Shown: in pieces, positions 44,547-53,058 of the stretch
Layout: every line of letters starts with the position of its first letter
How positions within the stretch are numbered: position 1 is the first letter of the stretch
Notes under the pieces: generated by a model
Databases searched by the model: none
Told to the model about the DNA's origin: nothing
The model's input: the letters and a program-made list of their open reading frames with translations, nothing else
Source of the DNA: Arthrobacter sp. Soil764
Lineage (GTDB): Bacteria > Actinomycetota > Actinomycetes > Actinomycetales > Micrococcaceae
DNA: 64,000 bases
Reading direction: 5' to 3'
Assembly: GCF_001428075.1 (NCBI RefSeq)
Contig: NZ_LMSI01000001.1
Coordinates: 94,516-158,515, forward strand
Made by a program: the position numbers and the translations under genes

Positions 44547-46451
44547 GTGGCAGAAGCAGGACCGGCAAGGGCACCTGGTCCAACGACGGCCGGCCAGCTG
44601 GTGAGGCTCGTCGAGGAGGGCCTGCAGCTGGTGGGCAGCGGAGATCGCGCGGACCTGCGCAGGAGGCTGGCCCAGGCCATGGCCCGGCTGCAGGACCCCA
44701 GCATCCGGGTCATTGTGGTGGGGGAGTTCAAACAGGGGAAAAGCAAGCTCATCAATGCCCTGGTGAACGCACCGGTGTGCCCGGTGGACGACGACATTGC
44801 CACCTCAGTGCCCACCATCGTCCGCTACGGGGACCCGGCCTCAGCCGCGGTGCTGGTCCCCGCGCCGGAACAGCCCGACGGGGAGGCTGCCGGCGATGGC
44901 GGGGACAGCAGCGTTGAGCGCCGGCCCGTCGACCTGGCAGACCTTCCGGCGCTCGTGTCGGAGAAGGGCAACCCGGGCAACAGCAGGAAACTCATGGCCG
45001 CGGAAGTCTGCCTGCCCCGCCGGATCCTCACCGGGGGCCTGAACATCATTGATTCCCCCGGGGTGGGCGGCATGGGCTCCACCCACACCCTCACCACCCT
45101 TACCGCCCTGCCCACCGCCGACGCCATGCTGCTGGTATCCGACGCTTCCCAGGAATACACGGAGCCGGAACTGCGGTTCCTCCGCCAGGCCATGCGGATC
45201 ACCCCCAGCGTTGCAGCCGTCCTCTCCAAGACGGACCTCTACCCGGAATGGCGCAGGGTGGAGGAGCTGGACAGGACACACCTGGACCAGGTGGCGCCGG
45301 AGATTCCGCTGTTCCCGTTGTCAGCGGACCTCCGGCTTGAGGCCTCCCGGCTCCAGGACAGCGAGCTCAACGCAGAATCGGGCTTCCCCGCCCTGGTGGC
45401 CCACCTGCGCAACGATGTGGTGGGCAAGGCACAGCGCATCCAGCGCCGGTCCGTCAGCCAGGACCTGCTGTCCGTGACGGACAACCTGCGGCTGTCCCTG
45501 CAGTCCGAGGTTGAAGCCCTGGAAAATCCTGCCGGTACGCCGCAGATGCTCGCGGACCTTGGGCGGGCCAAGACAGAGGCGGACGAGCTGCGGAAACGGT
45601 CCGCGCGCTGGCAGTTGACCCTCAGCGACGGCATCAATGACCTCATTGCCGACATGGAGTACGACCTCCGGGACCGCCTGCGCCGGATCCAGCGGGAAGC
45701 GGAGACGGCCATCGACCAGGGCGATCCCGGACCGGTCTGGCCGCAGTTCTCCCAGTGGCTCGAAGAGTGCGTCGCCGCTGCCATCTCGGACACCTTCGTC
45801 TGGACCAGCGAGCGGTCGCAATGGCTGGCCGCCCAGGTGGCCGATCACTTCGCCGCCGACGAAGTATCGCTGCCCGTATTGCACGTGGCCGACTCAGGGG
45901 ACGCCCTGGATCCGGTGGACCAGATGCCGGGACTGGATCCGGGCCGCGTGAACCCGGTCCAGAAAGTCCTGATCGGCATGCGCGGGTCCTATGGTGGCGT
46001 CCTGATGTTTGGCCTCCTGACGGGAATTTTCGGGATGGCACTGATCAATCCGCTCTCGGTGGGCGCCGGACTGCTGCTGGGGCGGAAGGCCTACCGGGAG
46101 GACAAGGAAACGCGGCTCAAGCGGCGCCAGGGCGAGGCGAAAGCGCTGGTAAGGCGCCAGCTCGACGACGTGACGTTCCAGGTGGGAAAGCAGCTGAAGG
46201 ACAGGCTGCGTTTGGTTCAGCGGACCATCCGGGACCACTTCACCGAGATCGCCGACGAGTACCACAGGTCGTTGTCTGATTCGGTGGCCGCGGCCCAGAA
46301 GGCTGCCGCATCGTATGCCCAGGAGAGGGAAGGACGCATCCGGGACATCAGGGGCGAACTCAAAAAGGTGGATGCGCTGCACCGGGCCGCGAAGGCCGTG
46401 GCCGCGGAGGTAATTGCAGCCGGGACCCGCAGCGGGGCGGGGGTTGGATGA
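44547..46451 (+). CDS. Dynamin-like GTPase, IniA type
   Basis: A 634-residue bacterial dynamin-like protein. GTPase motifs: P-loop GEFKQGKS (59-66), switch region IATSVPTIV, and DSPGVGG (G3); SKTDLYPEW supplies the G4-like specificity motif. Long helices follow, and a hydrophobic hairpin (GGVLMFGLLTGIFGMALINP) around residue 480 is a probable membrane paddle. A coiled-coil tail ends the protein. The GTG at 44547 follows AAGGGGA; the frame is open far upstream only because it shadows iniB in another frame. Mycobacterial IniA remodels membranes, which is the expected activity here. Confidence 0.85.
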   Translation: MAEAGPARAPGPTTAGQLVRLVEEGLQLVGSGDRADLRRRLAQAMARLQDPSIRVIVVGEFKQGKSKLINALVNAPVCPVDDDIATSVPTIVRYGDPASAAVLVPAPEQPDGEAAGDGGDSSVERRPVDLADLPALVSEKGNPGNSRKLMAAEVCLPRRILTGGLNIIDSPGVGGMGSTHTLTTLTALPTADAMLLVSDASQEYTEPELRFLRQAMRITPSVAAVLSKTDLYPEWRRVEELDRTHLDQVAPEIPLFPLSADLRLEASRLQDSELNAESGFPALVAHLRNDVVGKAQRIQRRSVSQDLLSVTDNLRLSLQSEVEALENPAGTPQMLADLGRAKTEADELRKRSARWQLTLSDGINDLIADMEYDLRDRLRRIQREAETAIDQGDPGPVWPQFSQWLEECVAAAISDTFVWTSERSQWLAAQVADHFAADEVSLPVLHVADSGDALDPVDQMPGLDPGRVNPVQKVLIGMRGSYGGVLMFGLLTGIFGMALINPLSVGAGLLLGRKAYREDKETRLKRRQGEAKALVRRQLDDVTFQVGKQLKDRLRLVQRTIRDHFTEIADEYHRSLSDSVAAAQKAAASYAQEREGRIRDIRGELKKVDALHRAAKAVAAEVIAAGTRSGAGVG

Positions 46452-47941
46452 CGCCGTCCACTACTGCAGGGGCAGCTGGGCTGATCCGGGAAGCGCTGGA
46501 GGTTTACGGTGACGACCCGCAGGCCGCCGCTGTGCTGCGCGGCTATGCGCGGCGCCTGGCGGAGCCTTTGAGGATTGCGGTTGCCGGCATGGTGAAGGCA
46601 GGAAAGTCAACGCTCCTCAATGCCATCATCGGTGAGGAAATCGCGCCCACTGACACCGGGGAATGCACCCGGATCGTCACCTGGTACCGGCACGGACACA
46701 CTCCCCGCATCACCCTCCACCCCATCACGGGGGAGCCCCGGAACCTGCCGTTGAAGCGCGTGGACGGGCGCCTGGTCTTCGTCCTTGACGGCGTCCAGGC
46801 AGAAGACGTTGATCGGCTCGACGTCGAATGGCCGGCGCCGGCCCTGCAGGCCATGACGCTGATCGACACCCCCGGCATCGCCTCCCTCTCACAGGACGTG
46901 TCGGCACGGTCCGTAAGGTTTCTCACTCCGGAAGACTCGGCGTCGGAAGCTGATGCCGTCATCTACCTGATGCGCCACCTGCACGCGTCCGACCTCCGGT
47001 TCCTTGAATCCTTCCAGGACACCGGGGCCGGCCGCTCGGGTACGGTCAACGCCCTCGCGGTGTTGTCCCGGGCCGACGAGGTGGGGGCCGGCCGCATCGA
47101 CTCCCTGCTGTCCGCCGGCACCATCGCAGAAAGGTACAGCCGGGACCCCAACCTCCGGAAGCTGGCACTGGGCGTTGTCCCCGTCGCCGGACTGCTCGCC
47201 CAGAGCGCCCGTACCCTTCGCCAGCCGGACTTCGAGGCCCTCCAACTGCTGGCCACCCTGGACCGGGCCGCGCGCGAACGGATGATGCTTTCGGCCGACA
47301 GGTTCCGCCGGTCCAGGGAACCTGAAGGACTGACGGAAGAAGCACGGCGGTCACTCCTGGCGCGCTACGGGCTTTTCGGTATCCGGCTGGCCGTGGTCCT
47401 CATCCGCAACGGATACCCGGAACCAACGCCGCTGGCCCATGAACTGGCCCGCCGCAGCGGCCTGGACCCGTTGCTGGAGGTGCTGGACCGGCAGTTCCAG
47501 GCGCGGGCAGAGGCGCTCAAGGCCAGGACCGCGCTGGTTGCGGTGGGGAACCTCCTGGACAGCCGCCCCCGCGATGGATCGGAACAGTTGGCGGCGTCCC
47601 TGGAGCGGCTGCAGGCAAACGCACATGAGTTCCGTGAGCTACGGCTGCTGGCAGCCCTGCGGACCACCGGGGTGGAGCTTGCCCCCGAACTGGCGGCGGA
47701 AGCCGAACGGATCATTGGCGGCCACGGCACGGCTCCGGATCTGCGACTGGGCCTGGCGGCTGACTCCAGCCCGGATCTGCTGGCCGCCGAGGCGCGGCGC
47801 TGCCTGGCACGTTGGCGCAGGGCTGCTGAAAGCCCGCTCACTCCCAGATCCGCCCTTGAGGTCTGTCGGGTCGTGATCCGCAGCTGCGAGGGCGTCCTGG
47901 CTGATTTCGCGGTCAGGGACAGGCGGGCCCAGTCGGCGTAG
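46448..47941 (+). CDS. Dynamin-like GTPase, IniC type
   Basis: A 497-residue GTPase encoded with a four-base overlap after the IniA-like gene. P-loop GMVKAGKSTLLNAIIGEE (from residue 47), switch I TDTGECTRIVTWY, G3 DTPGIASLS and G4-like LSRADE are visible. It lacks an obvious membrane paddle, matching the IniC pattern. Paired dynamin-like proteins commonly heteromerise, so co-assembly with the upstream product is likely. Confidence 0.85.
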   Translation: MTPSTTAGAAGLIREALEVYGDDPQAAAVLRGYARRLAEPLRIAVAGMVKAGKSTLLNAIIGEEIAPTDTGECTRIVTWYRHGHTPRITLHPITGEPRNLPLKRVDGRLVFVLDGVQAEDVDRLDVEWPAPALQAMTLIDTPGIASLSQDVSARSVRFLTPEDSASEADAVIYLMRHLHASDLRFLESFQDTGAGRSGTVNALAVLSRADEVGAGRIDSLLSAGTIAERYSRDPNLRKLALGVVPVAGLLAQSARTLRQPDFEALQLLATLDRAARERMMLSADRFRRSREPEGLTEEARRSLLARYGLFGIRLAVVLIRNGYPEPTPLAHELARRSGLDPLLEVLDRQFQARAEALKARTALVAVGNLLDSRPRDGSEQLAASLERLQANAHEFRELRLLAALRTTGVELAPELAAEAERIIGGHGTAPDLRLGLAADSSPDLLAAEARRCLARWRRAAESPLTPRSALEVCRVVIRSCEGVLADFAVRDRRAQSA

Positions 47942-47991
47942 TGCGGCAGGTCCCAAGCCTGCTGGGCTCCCGTTTCCGGCAGGCTCCCGCG

Positions 47992-48555
47992 TCAGGCAGG
48001 TTTCCGTTTCAGCCACGCTCCGGCGGCCGGCAGGAACAGAAGGACCAGCCCGGCGGCGGCAAGGAGGAGGCCGGCGCCCCAAGCCATCACCACGTAGCTG
48101 CCCTCGGCGCCGCTGGGGACCAGGAAGGCCGATGCCAGGAGCAGGACGGGAACGTGGGCGGCCAGCAGCAGCAGCAGGACCCAGCGTGCCCAGTTCCGGC
48201 GGCCCAGCACCGCGCCCAGGAAAGCTGCTTCAAGCGCGGTCACCAGCAACAGGGCAGCAATGCTGCCCCAAAACACGATTTCCGCCGCGGTACCCACCGA
48301 TCCGGCGTCGCTGCCCGCCGCCATGTCCGCCACCACGCCACGGAGCCGCTGCAGGTTGGAGTCACGGGCCAGGAAGGATCCCAGCAGGACGGCCAGCCCC
48401 GCGGCGAAGCTGAGAACCCAAAGCGTGCGGGCCGTCCGGACAACCCGGGGCACCGGGGGAGTGACGGGGATGGGAGGCGGCGCGGAGTAGGACAGGCCGG
48501 GCCTCGGTGGGGGAGGCGGCGGGCGCCCCTCATCTCCGCCGGGTTGGAACGCCAC
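47992..48555 (-). CDS. Membrane protein of unknown function
   Basis: A 187-residue protein with a Pro-rich 40-residue cytoplasmic N-terminus and four hydrophobic segments (TLWVLSFAAGLAVLLGSFLA, VFWGSIAALLLVTALEAAFL, ARWVLLLLLAAHVPVLLLAS, and a last one near the C-terminus). No named domain is recognised. The GTG start lies five bases after the stop of the upstream gene and has no clear RBS, so translation probably depends on that gene. Confidence 0.7.
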   Translation of the reverse strand: MAFQPGGDEGRPPPPPPRPGLSYSAPPPIPVTPPVPRVVRTARTLWVLSFAAGLAVLLGSFLARDSNLQRLRGVVADMAAGSDAGSVGTAAEIVFWGSIAALLLVTALEAAFLGAVLGRRNWARWVLLLLLAAHVPVLLLASAFLVPSGAEGSYVVMAWGAGLLLAAAGLVLLFLPAAGAWLKRKPA

Positions 48556-48560
48556 AGGCC

Positions 48561-48950
48561 CTATTTCAGTCCGTCGGCATCGTGTTCATCGGTGCCGCGC
48601 TGGCCATTGCCGCCGTCCTCCTTGGCTTTAGCCTCCAGGTCATCGCGGAGCTTCTTCAGGCGCTCCGCCTCGGCCTGGTTGCGCCGGCGGGCCTCAAGGT
48701 TGCGGAGGAAATCCGGATCATCGTCCGGTGCAGTGGGATGCGGGTAGCTGGGTCGCGGCTCCGCCGTGCCGCGCGGCCTGCCGATCACGAGCCACAGGAT
48801 GGCGCCCAGGACGGGCAGGACGATCTGCACGATGATCCAGGCAGGTTTCGAAATTCCACGGGTCAAACGGGCCTCAGTGCGAATCACGTCCACCAGGCCA
48901 TACACGAAGATGACGAGGACTGCGACGGCCAAAGCCACACGGAAGAGCAT
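48561..48950 (-). CDS. PLDc_N-type small membrane protein
   Basis: A 129-residue protein with two membrane segments: VALAVAVLVIFVYGLVDVI, then KPAWIIVQIVLPVLGAILWLVIGRPRG. This is the phospholipase-D nuclease N-terminal (PLDc_N) domain as a stand-alone protein. A charged coiled-coil tail (LRNLEARRRNQAEAERLKKL) follows. Its function is not known. The neighbouring menaquinone genes and DUF4229 gene form a common actinobacterial arrangement. Confidence 0.82.
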   Translation of the reverse strand: MLFRVALAVAVLVIFVYGLVDVIRTEARLTRGISKPAWIIVQIVLPVLGAILWLVIGRPRGTAEPRPSYPHPTAPDDDPDFLRNLEARRRNQAEAERLKKLRDDLEAKAKEDGGNGQRGTDEHDADGLK

Positions 48951-49011
48951 GCCATTAAGTCTATCGTCAGGACGCGCAGGGGCCGCTGGCCGAGGCGGCT
49001 AAACTTGAATA

Positions 49012-49323
49012 GTGGCCTTTTTGAAATATTCCCTGATCCGGCTTGCGATCTTCGTGCCCCTGTTTGCCCTGTTTGCGCTTCTGCAGGTGGGGGTCCTGAT
49101 GTCCGTGATCTGCGCCGCGCTCATTGCCTTTGCCATCAGTTACCTGTTCTTCCAGAAGCAGCGCGACGCCGCCGCAGCAGCCCTGCAGCACCGCTTCTCC
49201 GGGAAGGCCAAGCCGCTGCGTTCCGCCGGCGAGGTCCAGGACGCCAACGCCGAGGACGCGCTGCTTGACGCCAACCCGGACATCACCATCAACAACGCCA
49301 AAGGCAGCCACAACAAGGGCTAG
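49012..49323 (+). CDS. DUF4229 membrane protein
   Basis: A 103-residue protein with two N-terminal helices (LIRLAIFVPLFALFALLQVG and MSVICAALIAFAISYLFF), then a short basic/acidic cytoplasmic tail typical of DUF4229. The GTG start lies six bases after TAAACT (49000-49005), so the mRNA is probably leaderless. Its stop overlaps the convergent menA stop. Confidence 0.85.
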   Translation: MAFLKYSLIRLAIFVPLFALFALLQVGVLMSVICAALIAFAISYLFFQKQRDAAAAALQHRFSGKAKPLRSAGEVQDANAEDALLDANPDITINNAKGSHNKG

Positions 49324-50201
49324 AACCCGTGGCTGAGGATCAGTCCCAGTGAGAACAGCAGGCTGTAGCCAAGGTTGATCAGGCCGGTCTGTTTCAGGAC
49401 CGGAATCAGGCTCTTGCGCTTGCGACCGTTGATCATCAGCCAGGCCGGCATCAGGCAGGCCGGAATGAGCAGCAGCACGATCAGGATCCAGGGCCGGCCC
49501 GGCGCCAGGATCACCACCAGCAGGATGGCGACGGCGAGCATCAGGACGTAGCTTTCCCGCGCATGCTTGTCCCCCAGCCGCACGGCCAGGGTTTTCTTCC
49601 CGGCCTGCATGTCCGTGGGAATGTCCCGGACGTTGTTGGCCATGAGCAGGGCCGTGGCGATCAGGCCGGTGCCGATGGCGCCAATGACCGCGGACAGGCT
49701 GATGTGTCCGGCCTGGGTGTAGGTGGTGCCCAGGGTGGCCACCAGGCCGAAGAACACGAAGACGAAGAGATCGCCGAGGCCCATGTAGCCGTAGGGGTTC
49801 CTGCCGCCGGTGTAGCCCCAGGCAGCCATGACGCAGCCCAGCCCCACCAGAATCAGCCACCACGCCTGCGTGAGGAACACCAGGACCAGGCCGAACACCA
49901 TAGCCAGGGCGAACGTTCCGAACGCCGCCCACTTGACGTGTTCCGGCTTCGCGGCGCCGGAGCCCACCAGCCGCAGCGGACCCACCCGGTCATCGTCGGT
50001 CCCGCGGATGCCGTCCGAATAGTCGTTGGCAAAGTTCACACCCACCTGGAGCAGGAGCGCCACCAGCGCCGCGAGGATGGCGTTGGGCAGCAGGAACGAG
50101 TCCATTTCGTAGGCGGCGGCAGTGCCGATCAGCACCGGCGCGATCGCTGCGGGCAGCGTCCGGAGTCGGGCGCCTTGGATCCATTGGGCGGCTGTGGCCA
50201 C
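49320..50201 (-). CDS. menA: 1,4-dihydroxy-2-naphthoate polyprenyltransferase
   Basis: A 293-residue UbiA-superfamily membrane enzyme that attaches the prenyl chain to DHNA in menaquinone synthesis. The first Asp-rich motif is NFANDYSDGIRGTDDDR; the second is NNVRDIPTDMQAGKKTLAV. About eight or nine helices are expected. The GTG at 50201 follows GAGG; the frame runs on to 50252 without a better start. Genes menE and menB lie upstream on the same strand. Confidence 0.93.
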   Translation of the reverse strand: MATAAQWIQGARLRTLPAAIAPVLIGTAAAYEMDSFLLPNAILAALVALLLQVGVNFANDYSDGIRGTDDDRVGPLRLVGSGAAKPEHVKWAAFGTFALAMVFGLVLVFLTQAWWLILVGLGCVMAAWGYTGGRNPYGYMGLGDLFVFVFFGLVATLGTTYTQAGHISLSAVIGAIGTGLIATALLMANNVRDIPTDMQAGKKTLAVRLGDKHARESYVLMLAVAILLVVILAPGRPWILIVLLLIPACLMPAWLMINGRKRKSLIPVLKQTGLINLGYSLLFSLGLILSHGF

Positions 50202-50277
50202 GGTTAGTACCTCGCGTTGTTTCGGTAAGACGGCAGGATGGAACGTCCGCACCCGCCGCGGTGGTGCAGGTCCAACT

Positions 50278-51468
50278 CTACTTTCCCCCGTGCAGGGCGC
50301 TGAGTTCGGCGGTCATGGCGAGCCGGTCCGGTTTGCCGTTGGGCAGCATCGGCAGGACCGGTGCGGTGAGGACGGTTTTGGGCGCCAGGAACCCCAGTTG
50401 CTGCTGCCACTGTTGCTGGAGCTCGACGGCGGTGTCCCCGGCATCGTGCCGGGCACCTTCCCCGGCAAGGGCCACAAAGGCCGCCACGGCCTGGCCCCAT
50501 TCCGCGGATGGCACACCGGCCACGAAAGCCGCGGCGACGGCGTCGGACTTTTCCAACTGCTCCTGGACGTGCCCGGCGGAGACCTTCACGCCGCCGGTGA
50601 TGATGACGTCGTCCGCCCGGCCCAGCACGGTGAGCCGGCCGTCGTCGTCAATGACGCCCAGGTCGCTGGTGCGGTACCAGCGCACGCCGTCCTCCTCGAA
50701 GAACGTTCCGGTTTCCTCGTCCGGTGCCTCGATGTAGCCGGCGGCCACCGTGTCCCCGCCGAGCAGGATCCTGCCGTCCTCGGCCACCCGGACCGAGACG
50801 CCCTCCAGGGGGTAGCCGTCGTACACGCAGCCGCCGGAGGTTTCGGCCGAACCGTAGGTGGTCACCACCCGGACCCCGGCGTCCCGGGCAGCTGCCAGAA
50901 GTGCCGGCGGGGTGGGGGCGCCACCCAGCAGGATGGCATTGAAGCGGCGGAGGACGGCGAGCGTGTCCGGCGAGGGATCGTCCAGGAGCCGCTGCAGCTG
51001 GGTGGGAACCAGGGACGTGAACCTGATCTTGTCCGTCAGTTCCAGCGCGGCGGCGGTGAAGGCCTCCGGGGTGAAGCCGCCGGACATGTCCATGACCCAG
51101 GGCCGGGTGCCGGCGAACAGGGACCGCACCAGCACCTGGATGCCGGCAACGAACTGGACGGGCAGCGCCAGCAGCCACTGGCCCTCGCCCTTGAGCCGCA
51201 GGGCCGTGGCCATGGAGGAGGCCGCCAGGGATTCCACGGTCAGCACGGTCGCCTTGGGCGTTCCGGTGGAACCTGAGGTGCGGACCACGGCCACGGCGTC
51301 GTCGCAGCCCGGCGTTTCCACGTGTCCCACCACGAGGCTGCCGTCGGGGCCGACGGACAGTTCGACGGCGGGGCCCTCGCCATGGAGGGCGGCCGCGAGG
51401 GCCTTCAGGGCGGGTTCGATGTTGAGGGGCCCGCCCGGGGCCTGGTCAGGGGAAGTTTCGCTGTTCAT
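50278..51468 (-). CDS. menE: o-Succinylbenzoate-CoA ligase
   Basis: A 396-residue AMP-forming acyl-CoA synthetase, shorter than typical ANL enzymes as in actinobacterial MenE. The ATP-binding loop reads VVRTSGSTGTPKATVLT. Later motifs are VVTTYGSAETSGG, WYRTSDLGVIDDDGRLTVLGR and the C-terminal Lys in MLPNGKPDR. Placement between menA and menB fixes the substrate as o-succinylbenzoate. Confidence 0.92.
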   Translation of the reverse strand: MNSETSPDQAPGGPLNIEPALKALAAALHGEGPAVELSVGPDGSLVVGHVETPGCDDAVAVVRTSGSTGTPKATVLTVESLAASSMATALRLKGEGQWLLALPVQFVAGIQVLVRSLFAGTRPWVMDMSGGFTPEAFTAAALELTDKIRFTSLVPTQLQRLLDDPSPDTLAVLRRFNAILLGGAPTPPALLAAARDAGVRVVTTYGSAETSGGCVYDGYPLEGVSVRVAEDGRILLGGDTVAAGYIEAPDEETGTFFEEDGVRWYRTSDLGVIDDDGRLTVLGRADDVIITGGVKVSAGHVQEQLEKSDAVAAAFVAGVPSAEWGQAVAAFVALAGEGARHDAGDTAVELQQQWQQQLGFLAPKTVLTAPVLPMLPNGKPDRLAMTAELSALHGGK

Positions 51469-51481
51469 GTGCTGTCCTGCC

Positions 51482-52435
51482 TTAGAAGTAGTGCGGGAAG
51501 CGTGACCAGTCGGGGTCGCGTTTTTGCAGGAAGGCCTCCTTGCCCTCCACGGCCTCGTCCGTCATATATGCCAGGCGGGTAGCCTCACCGGCGAACACCT
51601 GCTGGCCGGCCAGGCCATCGTCCGCGAGGTTGAAGGCGAACTTCAGCATGCGGATGGCCTGCGGGGACTGGCGGGCGATGTCCGCGGCGTACTCCAGGGC
51701 CACTTCCTCCAGCCGCTGGTGGTCCACCGCCTCGTTCACGGCACCCATCCGAACCATGTCCTCAGCGGAATATTCGCGGGCCAGGAAGAAAATCTCCCGG
51801 GCGGCCTTCTGCCCCACCTGCCGGGCCAGCAGCGCCGAGCCGTAGCCGGCGTCGAAACTTCCCACCGTGGCATCCGTTTGCTTGAACCTGCCGTGCTGCC
51901 GGGACGCGATGGTGAGGTCAGCGACGACGTGCAGGGAGTGCCCGCCGCCTGCTGCCCAGCCGTTGACGACGGCGATGACCACCTTGGGCATAGTGCGCAT
52001 GAGCCGCTGGACTTCCAGGATGTGCAGCCTGCCGGCGCGGGCGGGATCGATGGTTTCCTGCGTCTCGCCGTCGGCATACCGGTAGCCGTCCCTGCCCCGG
52101 ATTCGCTGGTCGCCGCCGGAGCAGAAGGAGTGGCCGCCGTCCTTGGGGGAGGGGCCGTTGCCGGTCAGCAGCACGGTGGCGACGTCGGGCGTCATCCGGG
52201 CGTGGTCCATGGCGCGGTAGAGCTCATCCACGGTGCCCGGCCGGAACGCGTTGCGGACCTCTGGCCGGTTGAATGCGATGCGGACCGTGGGCAGGTCACG
52301 CACCCAGCCGCCGTCGGAATCCCGCTCCACCTGCCGGTGGTAGGTCATGTCCTGGAAGTCCTCGAAGCCGGAGACCACCCGCCAGCGCGTGGGATCGAAG
52401 ACGTCGGACACCGGGGCGGGGATCTGGTTGCTCAC
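51482..52435 (-). CDS. menB: 1,4-dihydroxy-2-naphthoyl-CoA synthase
   Basis: A 317-residue crotonase-fold enzyme that cyclises o-succinylbenzoyl-CoA. MenB-specific segments include VRIAFNRPEVRNAFRPGTVD, GHSFCSGGDQRIRG, VNGWAAGGGHSLHVVADLT and the C-terminal KRDPDWSRFPHYF. GTG start. It is 14 bases from menE on the same strand. Confidence 0.95.
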   Translation of the reverse strand: MSNQIPAPVSDVFDPTRWRVVSGFEDFQDMTYHRQVERDSDGGWVRDLPTVRIAFNRPEVRNAFRPGTVDELYRAMDHARMTPDVATVLLTGNGPSPKDGGHSFCSGGDQRIRGRDGYRYADGETQETIDPARAGRLHILEVQRLMRTMPKVVIAVVNGWAAGGGHSLHVVADLTIASRQHGRFKQTDATVGSFDAGYGSALLARQVGQKAAREIFFLAREYSAEDMVRMGAVNEAVDHQRLEEVALEYAADIARQSPQAIRMLKFAFNLADDGLAGQQVFAGEATRLAYMTDEAVEGKEAFLQKRDPDWSRFPHYF

Positions 52436-52457
52436 CGTCCAAGTCTAGTAATCGGCA

Positions 52458-52898
52458 TCAGCTGATGCAGAACTCGTTGCCCTCGGGGTCCGCCATGGTG
52501 TGCCAGGAATGCGGGCCCTGGCGCGCGGACCAGAGGAAGGAGGCGCCGCGTGCCTCGAGCTCGCGCCGAACCTCGTCCTTGTCCCGGCCGTCCAGCCTGA
52601 CGTCCCAGTGCACCCGGTTCTTCACCGTTTTTCCTTCGGGCGCCGTCTGGAACAGCATGCGCTGGGCGGGTGCCTTGGCCTCGATTTCCTCAGGCGGCCG
52701 GATGGCGGCGCCGTCCTTCCACACCAGGTTGCCGCGGTGCAGCATGGTCTGGTCCTCCGTGGCGAAGCCCTGGTCGATCATGGACCGGATGAACGCGGCG
52801 TCCTGGGGTTCCACTGCCCACTGCAGGGTTTCCGCCCACCAATCAGCGAGTTCGTGAGGGCTGGCGGAATCGATGACTATCTGGATATTCAGTCCCAT
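52458..52898 (-). CDS. VOC family (glyoxalase-like) protein
   Basis: A 146-residue vicinal-oxygen-chelate protein of the Glyoxalase_6 type. The two beta-alpha-beta-beta-beta modules begin MGLNIQIVIDSASPHELADW and RVHWDVRLDGRDKDEVRREL; the C-terminal ADPEGNEFCIS is characteristic. Ligand and activity are not predictable. It lies 22 bases upstream of the menB start on the same strand, but a menaquinone role is unlikely. Confidence 0.85.
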   Translation of the reverse strand: MGLNIQIVIDSASPHELADWWAETLQWAVEPQDAAFIRSMIDQGFATEDQTMLHRGNLVWKDGAAIRPPEEIEAKAPAQRMLFQTAPEGKTVKNRVHWDVRLDGRDKDEVRRELEARGASFLWSARQGPHSWHTMADPEGNEFCIS

Positions 52899-52988
52899 CC
52901 GTCCACGGTAAAGGCGGCCGGGGAGATACGGAAGATGCCTTGGAAAGGAGGAGTGAACGACAAGGTTGCTGAAAAGTATTCTTGACTT

Positions 52989-53002
52989 TATGTCATGACA
53001 TA
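52989..53002. promoter_or_regulatory. Perfect 14-bp palindrome before the third ABC importer
   Basis: TATGTCATGACATA is exactly palindromic and abuts TTGACT (52982-52987), with TTGCTG at 52966-52971 as a second possible -35. Binding here would block the promoter. No regulator gene is adjacent. It differs from both LacI-type motifs of the RG-I island. Confidence 0.6.
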
Positions 53003-53058
53003 GGTCACAGTTTTCTTCGGAAAGGGTTTTCCCTCACACCGAGAGACAGGACAGAGCA

